A DNA stretch of 64,000 nucleotides, from positions 496,001 through 560,000 of the forward strand of contig BQJR01000003.1 in assembly GCA_021604805.1 (NCBI GenBank). Direction: 5' to 3'. Source of the stretch: Planctomycetota bacterium. GTDB lineage: Bacteria; Planctomycetota; B15-G4. This document shows, in pieces, positions 45,109-57,223 of this stretch. Numbering within the stretch: position 1 is the first letter of the stretch; each line of letters begins with the position of its first letter. The notes under the pieces were generated by a model, which saw only the letters and a program-made list of their open reading frames with translations, made no database searches and was not told the origin of the DNA. Both the position numbers and the translations under genes were made by a program.

Positions 45109-47448
45109 CTAGCGCATGCCCACGTAGCCGAGCGCTTCGAGGTCGGCGATCACGCTCTCGGCCACGTCGCTGGCGGCGGAACCGTCGCCCACCACGGGAT
45201 GACTCTTCAACCAGTCGGCCAAGGCCGCGCCGAGTTGTTCCACGCGCGCGCGCTCGATCTCCGACAGGTCGACGCGCTCTTCGGGATCTTCTGCGTGATC
45301 GAAGAGATCGGGCAACTCGAAGTGCTCGATGCCGTCGTGCGGGAGCTCACCACTCACGAGCTTCAAGCCTTGCAACAAGGCGGCGTGCGCGGAGTCCATG
45401 TGTTGCGCCACGCGCAGACGGTCGCGCGGCGGCGGCTTGCGCAGCGAGCGCCCAGGCAGATGATCCGGCACGCGCTGCCCCACGTAGTCGAGGATCGTGG
45501 GCACGATGTCGAGCGCCGACACGGGCTGTTCCACGCGCCCGGGGCCGCGCCCGTCGGGATGACGGATCACGAGCGGCACGCGGATCTGTTCGCTGTGCAG
45601 CGACTGTCCGTGACCGGTCGTGCCGCGTTCGCCGAGCTCTTCGCCGTGGTCGGAGTTGAGCACGACCATGTACGGTTCGTCGCCGAAGACTTCGGGCAGC
45701 GCGTCGAGCAGGTCGGCGACCACGTCGTCCATGCGACGGATGCCCGCGTCGTAGATGTCGTTGAGGTAGCGCACGTCTTCGGGGAGCAGGCCGCGCTCGC
45801 TGTTCACCAAGCTGTTCACGTGGTTCGTGAGCAGCGGCTCGGCGGCCAGCGGACCGTTGTAGCGCGCGCCAGGGTCCTCGAAGCGACGGTCGTCTTGCAG
45901 CGGCTGGTGCACCTGATAGGTCTGCAAGAAGTAGAACACCGGACGTTCACTGCGGCGCTCACGCAAGCGCTGCAGCTCGCGACTCCAACCGATCTGCTGA
46001 TGTTCGACGGCACCCTTCTGGCCGTGATCGAACACGTCGAAGCCACGCGAGAAACCGAAGGGCGGGATCAGCCAGCCACCGTCGGTGCGCGCGTAGGTCT
46101 CGTAGCCGAGTTCCGAGAGGCGCATAGCGAGCGGTTCGTGCGCGTCGGTGAGCGTGCGCGGGTACTGCACCACGCCGTGTTGGTGCACCGCGAGGCCGGT
46201 GAGCATCGAGCTCGTGCTGGGCAACGTCCAGTTGTTCACCGAGATCGCGTCGCGGTAGACCACGGCTTGCTCGGCGGCCCAGGCGTCGAGACGCGGCGAA
46301 GTCGCGCGCTCGTAGCCGTACATGCCGAGTCGGTCGGCGCGCAAGGTGTCCACGTCGATGAAGACCACGTGCGGCAACTCGGGCGCGCGCGCGGGCTCGC
46401 CCCAGAAGCGCAGGTCGCTCCACAGGGCGTAGTCGTAGAGCTGGTTGCCTTCGGGCCCGGGCTCGGTGACCAGGTGCAGCGTGACGGCCTGCCCCACCCA
46501 CGGACGCAAGTCCACGCGCGCCTCACGGAAACGCGGTCGCGGCTGCACGTGCTGCTGCCACACGCGCGTGCGTTCGCCCGCCACCTCGATGTCCACCGCG
46601 AAGGTCACGCCGTCGCCGGCGCGCGGGGCGCGTTTGGGCAGACCGTCGTGCACGTCGTAGCCGAGGTCGAGCACGCTGGCGCCGAGTTGCAGTTCGTCGA
46701 CGGCGAGCTCATCGAGCGTGACACTGAGCGTGCTCGGGGCCGGCGCGAGCAGCGCACGCTTTTCCACGAGGCCGAAGGTCACGCGGCCTTGCAGGTCGGC
46801 GAACTCGCGCGCTGGCACCGTCACGTCGCTGAGGCGCGGCTCCCAACGCTGCAGGTCGAGGTCGAGCGTGCTGCGCCCCGCGTAGCTCATGCTGACTTCG
46901 CGCGGACGTTTCTCCGAGAGCGCCACGAGCACTTGGCGCTGCTCGTCCCACCAGAACACGCACACGGCGGTGGTGTCGAACCAGAGCAGGAACTCGCGGC
47001 TGCCCACGCGCTCGGTGCTGCTGCGCAGGGAGCGACCTTCGTGGGTGAACTGGAGCGCGCCGAGCGAGAGGTCGGGCGCGAAGGGCGGGCGCAACATCCA
47101 GCGGCGCGCGTCGCGGTTGCCGGTGGCGTCTTTGCCGCCCAGGATCAGGTAGGCCCACGAGCGCGGCGCGAGTTCGCCTTCCACCCAGGCCTCGGGTGGC
47201 AGTTCCACGCGCGGCTCGGCGAGCACGGCGCGCAAGCCTTCCGCGATGGCGTCGGGCATGTTGCTCTCGGGCATGCCGGTCACGCGCAGCGCGTGGCGAC
47301 CGTCGAGCAAACTGTCGCCGGGGGCCAAGCGCTGGCTCGACGAGGACGAGGTCGACGCAGGCGTGTCCCCGCAAGCGACGAGCGCGCACAGCAGCGCGCC
47401 GAGGGCGAGCCGTGTGCAGAGTGAGCGCGTGAGAGGTCGAGCGAGCAT
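45109..47448 (-). CDS. Sulfatase-fold lipoprotein with Thr nucleophile (second copy)
   Basis: A 779-residue lipoprotein (signal ALGALLCALVAC-GD). An N-terminal beta-sandwich region of about 290 residues precedes the alkaline-phosphatase-superfamily domain, which starts HVVFIDVDTLRADRLGMYG. The nucleophile site is T408 in NWTLPSTSSMLTG; the metal motif is NSDHGEELGERG. The C-terminus ends ALGYVGMR. It resembles the 825-residue gene upstream over its full length, including FDYALWS and WGYE-type segments, so the two arose by duplication. The start at 47448 gives the lipobox. Substrates unknown. Confidence 0.85.
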   Translation of the reverse strand: MLARPLTRSLCTRLALGALLCALVACGDTPASTSSSSSQRLAPGDSLLDGRHALRVTGMPESNMPDAIAEGLRAVLAEPRVELPPEAWVEGELAPRSWAYLILGGKDATGNRDARRWMLRPPFAPDLSLGALQFTHEGRSLRSSTERVGSREFLLWFDTTAVCVFWWDEQRQVLVALSEKRPREVSMSYAGRSTLDLDLQRWEPRLSDVTVPAREFADLQGRVTFGLVEKRALLAPAPSTLSVTLDELAVDELQLGASVLDLGYDVHDGLPKRAPRAGDGVTFAVDIEVAGERTRVWQQHVQPRPRFREARVDLRPWVGQAVTLHLVTEPGPEGNQLYDYALWSDLRFWGEPARAPELPHVVFIDVDTLRADRLGMYGYERATSPRLDAWAAEQAVVYRDAISVNNWTLPSTSSMLTGLAVHQHGVVQYPRTLTDAHEPLAMRLSELGYETYARTDGGWLIPPFGFSRGFDVFDHGQKGAVEHQQIGWSRELQRLRERRSERPVFYFLQTYQVHQPLQDDRRFEDPGARYNGPLAAEPLLTNHVNSLVNSERGLLPEDVRYLNDIYDAGIRRMDDVVADLLDALPEVFGDEPYMVVLNSDHGEELGERGTTGHGQSLHSEQIRVPLVIRHPDGRGPGRVEQPVSALDIVPTILDYVGQRVPDHLPGRSLRKPPPRDRLRVAQHMDSAHAALLQGLKLVSGELPHDGIEHFELPDLFDHAEDPEERVDLSEIERARVEQLGAALADWLKSHPVVGDGSAASDVAESVIADLEALGYVGMR

Positions 47449-47490
47449 GCGGTCAGCCGGAGGAAAGGCGCCCATCCTACAAGGCGCTGC

Positions 47491-49968
47491 TCACCCGTCG
47501 TCCAGGTAGCCGAGTTCCTGAAGTGCCTCGCGCTCGGCGGCGCTCAGTGTCACGCGCTCGAGGTCGCCCTGCAGCAGCGCGGCGTGCGCGGCGCGCCACG
47601 CTTCGAGCTGCTCCAGCAGTGCTTCGTGACGCCGCGGGTCGTCGGCAGCGCGGTCGACGAGTTCCTTAGGGTCGGCGCGCAGATCGAAGAGCGCGCTGCG
47701 TTCGGGCGCCGAGCGCAGCTGGCCGATGCGACCGTGCAACAGCTTGAAGCCCTGCCACTCCAGGGCCCAACCCTGCTCGCCGTGCTGCGCCACGAGCGGC
47801 AGCGCGGGCGCGTCGTCGCTCGACAACACGCGTCCGGAGAGCGCCTCGGGGATCGGCAAGCCCGCGGCGGCGAGCAGCGTGGGCACCAGGTCGAGACCGC
47901 TCGCCGGTGTGTCGCGACGCAGACCGCGCGGCCCCGCGGGCAAGCGCAGCAAGAGCGGCACGTGCAGCAGCTCGCGATGCAGGCTGTGACCGTGACCGAG
48001 CTCGCCGCGATCGAAGAGTTCCTCGCCGTGGTCGGAGGTGATCAGCACGAGGTACGGCTGCTCGCCCAGCGCGCTCGGCAGGCCTTCGAGGAATCGGCCG
48101 AGTTGCGCGTCGAGGCGTGCGACGCCGGCGTCGTAGATCTCGGAGATGTAGCGCCGTTGCGCGTCGTCGAGCGGGCGGCCCTGGCGACGCACGACATCGC
48201 GCACGAACTCCTCGGTGACCGGTTTCTCGCGCAACAGATCGTCGGCGGGCAGCGGCGTGCTCACGAAGCGCTGGTCGTGCTCGAAAGGCGCGTGCACTTC
48301 GTAGGTCTGGAAGAAGACGAACACGGGCCGTTCACTGCGTCGCGCGGCCAGGCCTTCGAGCAACTCGCTGCCGTCGCGCGGACGGTCGTCGTCGCGCGCG
48401 CCTGCGTCGAAGACTTCGAAGCCCTTGTCGAAGCCGTACGTGGGCGTGACGAAGCCGGAGTCGGTGCGGCCCCAGGTTTCGTAACCGGCGTCGGCGAAGC
48501 GCTCGGCGAGCGTGAGGTGCTCGGCCTGCAGTCGGTCTTCGTGGGTGATCACGCCGTGCTGCCCCACGTCGAGGCCGGTGAGCATGCTGGCGGTGGACGG
48601 CAGCGTCCAGTCGGCGGCGGAGCGTGCGTGCTCGAACACGATCGCCTCGCGCGCTGCCCACGCGTCGAGCTGCGGCGAGGTGTCGTGCTCCGCGCCGTAG
48701 AGGCCGAGACGATCGGCGCGCAAGGTGTCGGCGTCGATGAAGATCACGTGCGGTCGCGCGGGCGCGGCCTGCACGCCGCCGCGCACGCGCAACCCGCTCC
48801 ACAAGGCGTAGTCGAAGGCCACGTGCCCCGCTGGCCCGGCTTCGGTGACGAGCCGCAACACGCAACCGCGTCCGACCCATTCGGAGAGGTCGACCTCGGC
48901 GTGCACCCAGTGTTCGCCGGGCAGCAGGTGCTGACTCCACACGCGTTGCGCCGGCTCCGACGCCCCCAGCGCCGACAGCTCCACCGCGAAGGTCACGCCG
49001 TCGGAGGCGGCGCTGTCGCTCACCAAGCGCGGCCCGCTGCGCGCCAAGCCGAGCGCGGGCACGGCGAGCTGCAACTCGAGAGCGCGCGCCTCGAGCCTGT
49101 CGACTCGCAACTGAAGGGTGGACGGCGCCATGACCGCGAGCGCCGGCCGCGTGACGCCGCTCAACTCGCGCGAGGCGAAGTGCGCCAACACATCGCGCGC
49201 GTTGTCGCCGACAGAGTTCGCGGCGGACTGCGTGTCGCCGGTGCCCGCGGCGTTCGCGGCGGACTGCGTGTCGCCGGTGCCCGCGGCGTTCGCGGTGGGC
49301 TGCGTGTCGTCGGTGCCCGCGGCGTTCGCGGTGGGCTGCGTGTCGTTCACGGTGTTGGCGCTCGCCGACGGATCCGCGGCGCCGGCGGCTTCGGCCACGA
49401 AGTCGAGTTCGAAGTCGCGCAAACCCACGCCGTCGGGACGGGAGTCGAAGCCGTAGCGCACTTCGAGCGGCGCGCTCGAACCGAAGGCCAGCAGGCGCGC
49501 GGACTCGGCGTCCCACCAGAACAGCAGCTGCTTGCGCCGGTCGGTCCAGCGATGCTGCGGATCGCCGGCATCGCGGCGCACACGTTCCAGCCGGAAGCCG
49601 TCGTGCTCGACCCAGACCATGCCGAGCGGCAGATCGAGCGGGATCTCAGGACGACAGCTCCAACGCTCGGCGCCATCTTCCAAGTTCAAACGCCCCGCGA
49701 ACGCGGCGGGCAGTTGCAGCGGGCCGCTGGCGTTCCACGCGTCGGGCGGTAGGGTCACGCTGCGCGCCGCCATCAGCGCATCCAAGCTCGCGCGCATCGG
49801 CGGCGGAAGCCGTGTGCGCGCGTTCTCTCGCAGCTGCATCTGCGGGAGCGCGTGAAGCAGGCTGTCGCCGGGGCGCAGCACGAACTCGGGCGACGGCTTC
49901 GGTGCGTCGCCGCAACCCGAGCTCAACGCACACAGGATCGGCAAGAGCAACAGCACGGCACGCGACAT
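47491..49968 (-). CDS. Sulfatase-fold lipoprotein with Thr nucleophile (third copy)
   Basis: An 825-residue lipoprotein (signal LLLLPILCALSSGC-GD). It has the same architecture as its 42-nt-downstream neighbour: beta-sandwich, then HVIFIDADTLRADRLGLYG, T455 in DWTLPSTASMLTG, and TSDHGEELFDRG. A Thr/Ala/Asp-rich linker made of four 12-residue repeats interrupts the N-terminal domain (49216-49359). The end is ALQELGYLDDG. It is the likely tandem-duplicate partner of the 779-residue gene and probably co-transcribed with it. Confidence 0.85.
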   Translation of the reverse strand: MSRAVLLLLPILCALSSGCGDAPKPSPEFVLRPGDSLLHALPQMQLRENARTRLPPPMRASLDALMAARSVTLPPDAWNASGPLQLPAAFAGRLNLEDGAERWSCRPEIPLDLPLGMVWVEHDGFRLERVRRDAGDPQHRWTDRRKQLLFWWDAESARLLAFGSSAPLEVRYGFDSRPDGVGLRDFELDFVAEAAGAADPSASANTVNDTQPTANAAGTDDTQPTANAAGTGDTQSAANAAGTGDTQSAANSVGDNARDVLAHFASRELSGVTRPALAVMAPSTLQLRVDRLEARALELQLAVPALGLARSGPRLVSDSAASDGVTFAVELSALGASEPAQRVWSQHLLPGEHWVHAEVDLSEWVGRGCVLRLVTEAGPAGHVAFDYALWSGLRVRGGVQAAPARPHVIFIDADTLRADRLGLYGAEHDTSPQLDAWAAREAIVFEHARSAADWTLPSTASMLTGLDVGQHGVITHEDRLQAEHLTLAERFADAGYETWGRTDSGFVTPTYGFDKGFEVFDAGARDDDRPRDGSELLEGLAARRSERPVFVFFQTYEVHAPFEHDQRFVSTPLPADDLLREKPVTEEFVRDVVRRQGRPLDDAQRRYISEIYDAGVARLDAQLGRFLEGLPSALGEQPYLVLITSDHGEELFDRGELGHGHSLHRELLHVPLLLRLPAGPRGLRRDTPASGLDLVPTLLAAAGLPIPEALSGRVLSSDDAPALPLVAQHGEQGWALEWQGFKLLHGRIGQLRSAPERSALFDLRADPKELVDRAADDPRRHEALLEQLEAWRAAHAALLQGDLERVTLSAAEREALQELGYLDDG
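49216..49359 (-). repeat. Four 36-bp in-frame tandem repeats in sulfatase linker
   Basis: Unit 49216-49251 is repeated exactly at 49252-49287, with few changes at 49288-49323 and a degenerate copy at 49324-49359. Each unit codes for a 12-residue DTQ-S/P-A/T-ANAAGT segment, so length variation would keep the frame. Confidence 0.85.
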
Positions 49969-50002
49969 GACGGAGTCCGAGGGCGCAGGAGGCCCCGGCA
50001 GT

Positions 50003-50908
50003 CTAGCTGCCTGCGCTCGCTTCGACGGAGCGTTCAGCGAGTTGGAAACGCAGGGCGACCGTGGTGCTGCCCGCGCTGACGCGGCCGGCGCGGCGCGCGG
50101 GTTCGAATCGCCAGCTGCTCACGGCCTTGCGCGCAGTGGCGTCGAGCAGCGGCACGCCGGAGCTCTCGAGCACGCGGACCTCGCCCGCGTGGCCCGCGCT
50201 CGTCACGCTGACCTCGAGCAGCACGCGCCCTTCCCAACCTCGACGCAGCGCGAGCCCCGGATAGCGCGGTGGACGATTCTCTGCGAGCGCGCGCGGCTCG
50301 CTGTGACTCTCTGCGGGCGGAGCGGTCGGTGGCGACGCGGGAGGCTCGGTCGCTGCGAGAGTCTCCGCTGCGAGCGCTTCCTCCGACGCGAGCGTCTCGG
50401 CCGGCGCCGGGGCGGGTGACTCCGACGCGCCGGCCGCCACGTCTTGCGGGCGCGCACGACTCGGCAGCTCGTCCCAACGCGGCGCGCGCGCGACCGCGGG
50501 CTGCGGCACGCTGGCTGCAGCGGCAGCCGCCTGCGCGTCGACCTCCTGAAGCGCGGGCTCGACAGGCTGCGGCTCTTGCACTTGCGGTGCGGGCTCAACC
50601 GGCGGCAGGGTCTCGGGCTGCGGCAACCTTGCGGCGTGCGCGGAAGCCCCCGCGTCGCGCGACGAGGCGTCGACCCGCTCCGGAACGCTGTGCTCGAATC
50701 GCAAGGTCGGCAGCGGACGTTGCGGCGCAGCACGCACCGACTCGGCCCGCGGCGCGCGCTGTTCACTGAACTCCGCGCCCCACCACGTCGCCACACCGAG
50801 ATGCAACATGAGCGCCCAACACAGAGCCTCTCCCCACGGCGCGCTGCCGAGCTGCGAAGGGCGCTTGCGCCCCAGGTGTCGCGAAGCCGGCTTGCGCGCG
50901 GGGTTCAT
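50003..50908 (-). CDS. tonB: TonB-family energy-transducing protein
   Basis: A 301-residue protein with one N-terminal membrane helix (ALCWALMLHLGVATWWGAEF), a long Pro/Ala/Glu/Gln-rich periplasmic spacer and a C-terminal TonB domain (NRPPRYPGLALRRGWEGRVLLEVSV, then ESSGVPLLDATARKAVSSWRFEPA). It would transmit proton-motive force to the outer-membrane receptor encoded just before it. The ATG overlaps the receptor's TGA (ATGA). No ExbB/ExbD genes lie in the window; they must be elsewhere. The start puts a basic N-terminus before the helix. Confidence 0.88.
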   Translation of the reverse strand: MNPARKPASRHLGRKRPSQLGSAPWGEALCWALMLHLGVATWWGAEFSEQRAPRAESVRAAPQRPLPTLRFEHSVPERVDASSRDAGASAHAARLPQPETLPPVEPAPQVQEPQPVEPALQEVDAQAAAAAASVPQPAVARAPRWDELPSRARPQDVAAGASESPAPAPAETLASEEALAAETLAATEPPASPPTAPPAESHSEPRALAENRPPRYPGLALRRGWEGRVLLEVSVTSAGHAGEVRVLESSGVPLLDATARKAVSSWRFEPARRAGRVSAGSTTVALRFQLAERSVEASAGS

Positions 50909-53106
50909 GTGCCGAAGCGTTTGCGATACGAGATCACGAGGTTGCGACCGGGTTCGTTCTGCCCCGAACCGTGGATGCGGAAGTCGCGGTTGAACAGGTT
51001 CTCGAGCGCCACGCCCACGAAGCTGCCCGGACCCAGCGGACGTCGTGCGCGCACACCCCACACGGCGTAACCCGGCGTGCCGCCCGGCGGGATGCGCTCG
51101 GTGTCGGTGGTGTCGCGGATCGAGAGGTCGTCGGCGCGGTGGGCCATGAACACGTCGCCCTCGTAGCGCCACACCGAATCGTGCGGCTGCAGCGCGGCGC
51201 CGAGCACACCGCTGAGCGGCGCCTCGCGGTCCAAGGGTCCGTGCTCGGGCGCGCCGGTGGACGTGAACTGTTGCACCGAGCTGTCCATGTAGGCGCCCGA
51301 CGCATAAGTGCTCCACTCTTCCGTGAGACGCAACTCGCCGCGCAGCTCCATGCCGAACACGCGGCCGTCGCCCACGTTCGACTTCTGCACCACCGGCGTG
51401 CCACCCACGAACTGTCCCGTGGGCGAGTTGAGGATGAAGTCGCGCAACTCGTTGTAGTAGACCACGGCCTCGCCTTCCCAGGTGTCTTGCTGAGTGCGCA
51501 CACCCGCTTCGAAGCCGAGCAACTTCTCGGAGTCGAGGTCGGGCGTGGGCGACTCGATGCCGCTGTCTTCGAGCTCGGACGTGAGGTCGGAGAGGTTCGG
51601 CGCGCGGAAGGCTTGGCTCACCCCGAACCAGGCGTTGGTCTGGTCGTCGAGCGGCACGAGCGTGCGCACGCTGGCCACGAGTTCGCTGAAGGTCTCGTTC
51701 ACGCGCAACACGTTGCCGGGCGTGCTCGGGTTGCTGCCGCCCACGTTGGGGTTGTCCACGCGGTTGGCTTCGGCGGAGGCGCGCGAGTAGCGCAGGCCCA
51801 CGGTGGTCGTGCCGCCCGCGTGTTCGATCTCGTCTTGCACGAAGACGCCGAGCAGGTCGTAGCTGGCGTCGTCGGCGACGGGGCCTTGGATCTGCGGGCC
51901 GGTGAACACGCCGTTCACGTAGTCGCGACGGAAGCTCGAGACTTCGTCGTGATAGAAATCGGCGCCGTAGGTGAGCAAGCCGTGATCGGTGCCCTTGCTG
52001 AACTGCAGCGCGCCGCCCACGGTGTCGACGTCGAAGCCTTGCAGGTCACGACGCGCGCCGGTGCGCAGACGGTCTTGCCGCTCCTCGGTGCTCTGCCACG
52101 ACACCGTGACCTCGGCGTCGTCGTAGAAGGCGGCGTTCGGCGCGCGCCAGGCCAGCTTGGCGTACACGAGCTCGCGATCCTGATCGAGGTCGCGACGGAT
52201 CTCGCTGCCCACCGAGGTGCCATGGAAGGGCACGGCCTCCACGGTCTTGTGCGTGCGCGGCACGTTGTCCTGACTGACTTTCTGCGCCACGAAGGTGAGC
52301 GTGACGTCGTCGTCTTGCAGCGGCACGTCCACGCGCACGTCGAGGTCGCGCTCGTCGTAGGCGGTGTTCGGCAGCGCGCGACTGCCGCTGCCGGCCATGA
52401 TGTTGCCGAAGCTCTTGTCCGTCACGCCGAAGCGCACGGCGAACTCACCGGGCACGCCGCCCTCCACTTCCAAGCGATGACTCGCCGAACGCTCGGCCGT
52501 GGAGTAGCGCAAGCCGTAGGTGCCGAACCAACCTTGGCTGGCGTCGGGAGCGGCGGTGCGCGCGTGGATCGTGCCGCCCATGGCGTCGCTGCCCCAGAGC
52601 ACGGCGCCGGGTCCGCGCACGAGCTCGAGGCTGCCGAAGGCGTTCGCGTCGAGCGTGCCTGTGTACTGGTTCGGACCCGAGCGCCAGACCGAGTTGTTGA
52701 GCCGCACGCCGTCCACCAGCATGAGCGTGCGGAAGCCGGTGAGTCCGCGGATGTAGGGCGACGACTGCCCCGGGCCCGTCTTCTGCATCAGCACCGAGGG
52801 CTCGCGCGTGAGCGTGTTCGGCAGGCTGCGACCGTCGCCGCCGTAGCCGAGGTCCTGATAGGTCCAGAGCGTGGTGGCCTGTGGGATCCAGAAGGCCTCC
52901 TCGGCGTGGCGCGTGGCGGTGATCACGAGCTCGGTGTCGGCCTCGCCGTCGCGCGTGTCGGAGCGCTCACTCGACGCCTCCCCCACGGGCGCGGCGATCT
53001 GCGCGAGGGCCGTGGGGCTGAGCGCCAGCAGGAGCAGGAGAGCATGCGAAACGCTGCGGGCACGGGCGCGCACAACGAGCTGTCGAGAAGGCAAGGAAAG
53101 GAGCAT
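50905..53106 (-). CDS. TonB-dependent outer-membrane receptor
   Basis: A 733-residue receptor with a signal peptide (HALLLLLALSPTALAQ) and a plug domain beginning VITATRHAEEAFWIPQATT, with SPYIRGLTGFRTLMLVDGVRLNN and LELVRGPGAVLWGSDAMGG. A 22-stranded barrel region ends in the aromatic C-terminus RNLVISYRKRFGT, with the terminal aromatic shifted. It resembles haem, cobalamin or siderophore receptors (BtuB/HmuR class); the ligand cannot be read. The start ATG at 53106 is preferred over a GTG two codons earlier. TonB follows with a 4-nt overlap. Confidence 0.9.
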   Translation of the reverse strand: MLLSLPSRQLVVRARARSVSHALLLLLALSPTALAQIAAPVGEASSERSDTRDGEADTELVITATRHAEEAFWIPQATTLWTYQDLGYGGDGRSLPNTLTREPSVLMQKTGPGQSSPYIRGLTGFRTLMLVDGVRLNNSVWRSGPNQYTGTLDANAFGSLELVRGPGAVLWGSDAMGGTIHARTAAPDASQGWFGTYGLRYSTAERSASHRLEVEGGVPGEFAVRFGVTDKSFGNIMAGSGSRALPNTAYDERDLDVRVDVPLQDDDVTLTFVAQKVSQDNVPRTHKTVEAVPFHGTSVGSEIRRDLDQDRELVYAKLAWRAPNAAFYDDAEVTVSWQSTEERQDRLRTGARRDLQGFDVDTVGGALQFSKGTDHGLLTYGADFYHDEVSSFRRDYVNGVFTGPQIQGPVADDASYDLLGVFVQDEIEHAGGTTTVGLRYSRASAEANRVDNPNVGGSNPSTPGNVLRVNETFSELVASVRTLVPLDDQTNAWFGVSQAFRAPNLSDLTSELEDSGIESPTPDLDSEKLLGFEAGVRTQQDTWEGEAVVYYNELRDFILNSPTGQFVGGTPVVQKSNVGDGRVFGMELRGELRLTEEWSTYASGAYMDSSVQQFTSTGAPEHGPLDREAPLSGVLGAALQPHDSVWRYEGDVFMAHRADDLSIRDTTDTERIPPGGTPGYAVWGVRARRPLGPGSFVGVALENLFNRDFRIHGSGQNEPGRNLVISYRKRFGT

Positions 53107-53160
53107 GTCCACGAGACCGCCGGACCGCGCCGAGAGGTTCTCGGCAAATCCGAGCGCTGC

Positions 53161-53949
53161 TCAGCGACGTCGCAGCAGGATCTCGCGCGCCGCTCGCCAC
53201 ACGGGGTCGTCGCCGGCGGGGCCGCCCAGCGCTTCGCTGAGCGCCACGCGCGGAGGGCCGCCGGTCGGGGTGCTCAGGCTGTGCTGCGCCAGGTCGCGCC
53301 AGGCTTGCAGCCGACCGTCGCCCAGGGCTGCCGACTCGCTGTCGAGCGCGGCTTCGAGTTGGGTGCGGCCGAAGGCGCTGGCCGCGGGGTCGCCGAGGCT
53401 GCGACCGGCTTCGAACAGCGCCAGGCCGTGCAGGATCGCGGTGAGCGCGTCGCGAGCGGAACCGGCGGCGGGCGCGGTCTGGGCCGCGCCGTCGGGCGCG
53501 AGCTGGGCGACGAGCCGCGCGCTGGCGTCGGCCAGGGGCTGCTCCAGGATCGACGAGGGCTCGTCGTGCTGCGCCTGCGCCAAGGCGAAGACCGCGAGCC
53601 CGGGCAAGGCGCGCGCGCGCGGCGAGAGGCGCTCGACCGACCAGAAGGCTTCGTCGCTCAGCGCAGCGACGAGCACCAGCGCCGGATCCTGCGAGTCGGC
53701 CGGGTCGCCCTGCGTGCGCAGCTGCGCGGGACGCGCGAACCACCACGTGGCGAGCAGCGCCAGCGCGGCCACCCACAACAACGCGTGCCCGCTGCGCCGA
53801 CGACGCTGCTCGGCCTGCTCGGCGCGGCTGTCGGCGGCGGCCCAGTCGTCGCCCCCGAGATCGGCGAGCAGGTCTTCCCACGGGTCGGCGTCGTCTGCGC
53901 GGGGGCCTTGCTCGGGTTCGCTGTCGCGCGCGTCGCGGGGTTCAGGCAT
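53161..53949 (-). CDS. Single-pass membrane protein, hypothetical
   Basis: A 262-residue protein: an acidic cytoplasmic N-terminus of about 50 residues, one membrane helix (ALLWVAALALLATWWF) after an RRRR stop-transfer cluster, and a helical Ala/Leu-rich periplasmic domain of about 180 residues. No family recognised. Position between the kinase and the TonB receptor on the same strand suggests co-expression. The N-terminal WEDLLADLGGDDW resembles an acidic docking peptide; that is speculation. Confidence 0.6.
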   Translation of the reverse strand: MPEPRDARDSEPEQGPRADDADPWEDLLADLGGDDWAAADSRAEQAEQRRRRSGHALLWVAALALLATWWFARPAQLRTQGDPADSQDPALVLVAALSDEAFWSVERLSPRARALPGLAVFALAQAQHDEPSSILEQPLADASARLVAQLAPDGAAQTAPAAGSARDALTAILHGLALFEAGRSLGDPAASAFGRTQLEAALDSESAALGDGRLQAWRDLAQHSLSTPTGGPPRVALSEALGGPAGDDPVWRAAREILLRRR

Positions 53950-53999
53950 GACGGCCAGGATAACGCTTCACGCGGCCACACCCGACGCGCGCCCGCGCC

Positions 54000-56680
<2,681 letters not shown>

Positions 56681-56684
<4 letters not shown>

Positions 56685-57223
56685 CTGAGGTCCTCGCGCA
56701 GGCGGCGCAGGCCGTGATGCAGGCGCGACTTCACGGTGCCGAGCGGGATGTCGAGCTGCGCGGCGATCTCGGCCAGCGCGAGCCCGCGGCCGTAGCGCAG
56801 CGCCACGACTTGGCGCAGCGTGTCGGGCAGTCGGCCGATCGCGGCCACGAGGTCGAGACGTTCCACGTCGAGGCGCGGCGGCGCGAGCAGCTCGGGGCGC
56901 TCGGCCTGGGTGGCGCTCTCGAGCGGCGTCTCGCGGGCTTCACGGCGCCCGCGACGGCGGCGCCAGTCGGCCAGGGCGTTGCGAGCGAGCAGCGCCAAGA
57001 AGGCGCCGAAGGGCGCGCGCGGTTCGTAGCCGGGAGCGGCGCGGTGCAGGCGCAGGAAAGTCTCCTGAGCGCAGTCGCGGGCGGCGGCCTCGTCGAGCCC
57101 CTGAGCGCGAAAACGGGCGAGCAGGCCGGATTCGTGCAGGTCCACGAGTTGCTCAAAGGCGGCGCCTTCGCCGCGGCCGGCCGCGAGCAGCAGGGTTTCG
57201 GAAGCTGGGGACGGTTCGCTCAC
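56681..57223 (-). CDS. ECF-type sigma factor coupled to the Ser/Thr kinase
   Basis: A 180-residue RNA polymerase sigma factor. Region 2 is FEQLVDLHESGLLARFRAQG ... RDCAQETFLRLHRA; region 4 is LPDTLRQVVALRYGRGLALAEIAAQLDIPLGTVKSRLHHGLRRLRE, the helix-turn-helix. It directs transcription from special promoters; kinase-linked ECFs of planctomycetes are thought to be activated through their membrane kinase. The GTG at 57223 is chosen because the upstream extension to 57343 is Pro/Arg-rich and not family-like. It overlaps the kinase gene by 4 nt, supporting a joint signalling unit. Confidence 0.88.

Noticed and set aside
49216..49359. 36-bp repeats taken as a CRISPR array
   Set aside because: The repeats are contiguous with no spacers and are in frame within a lipoprotein.
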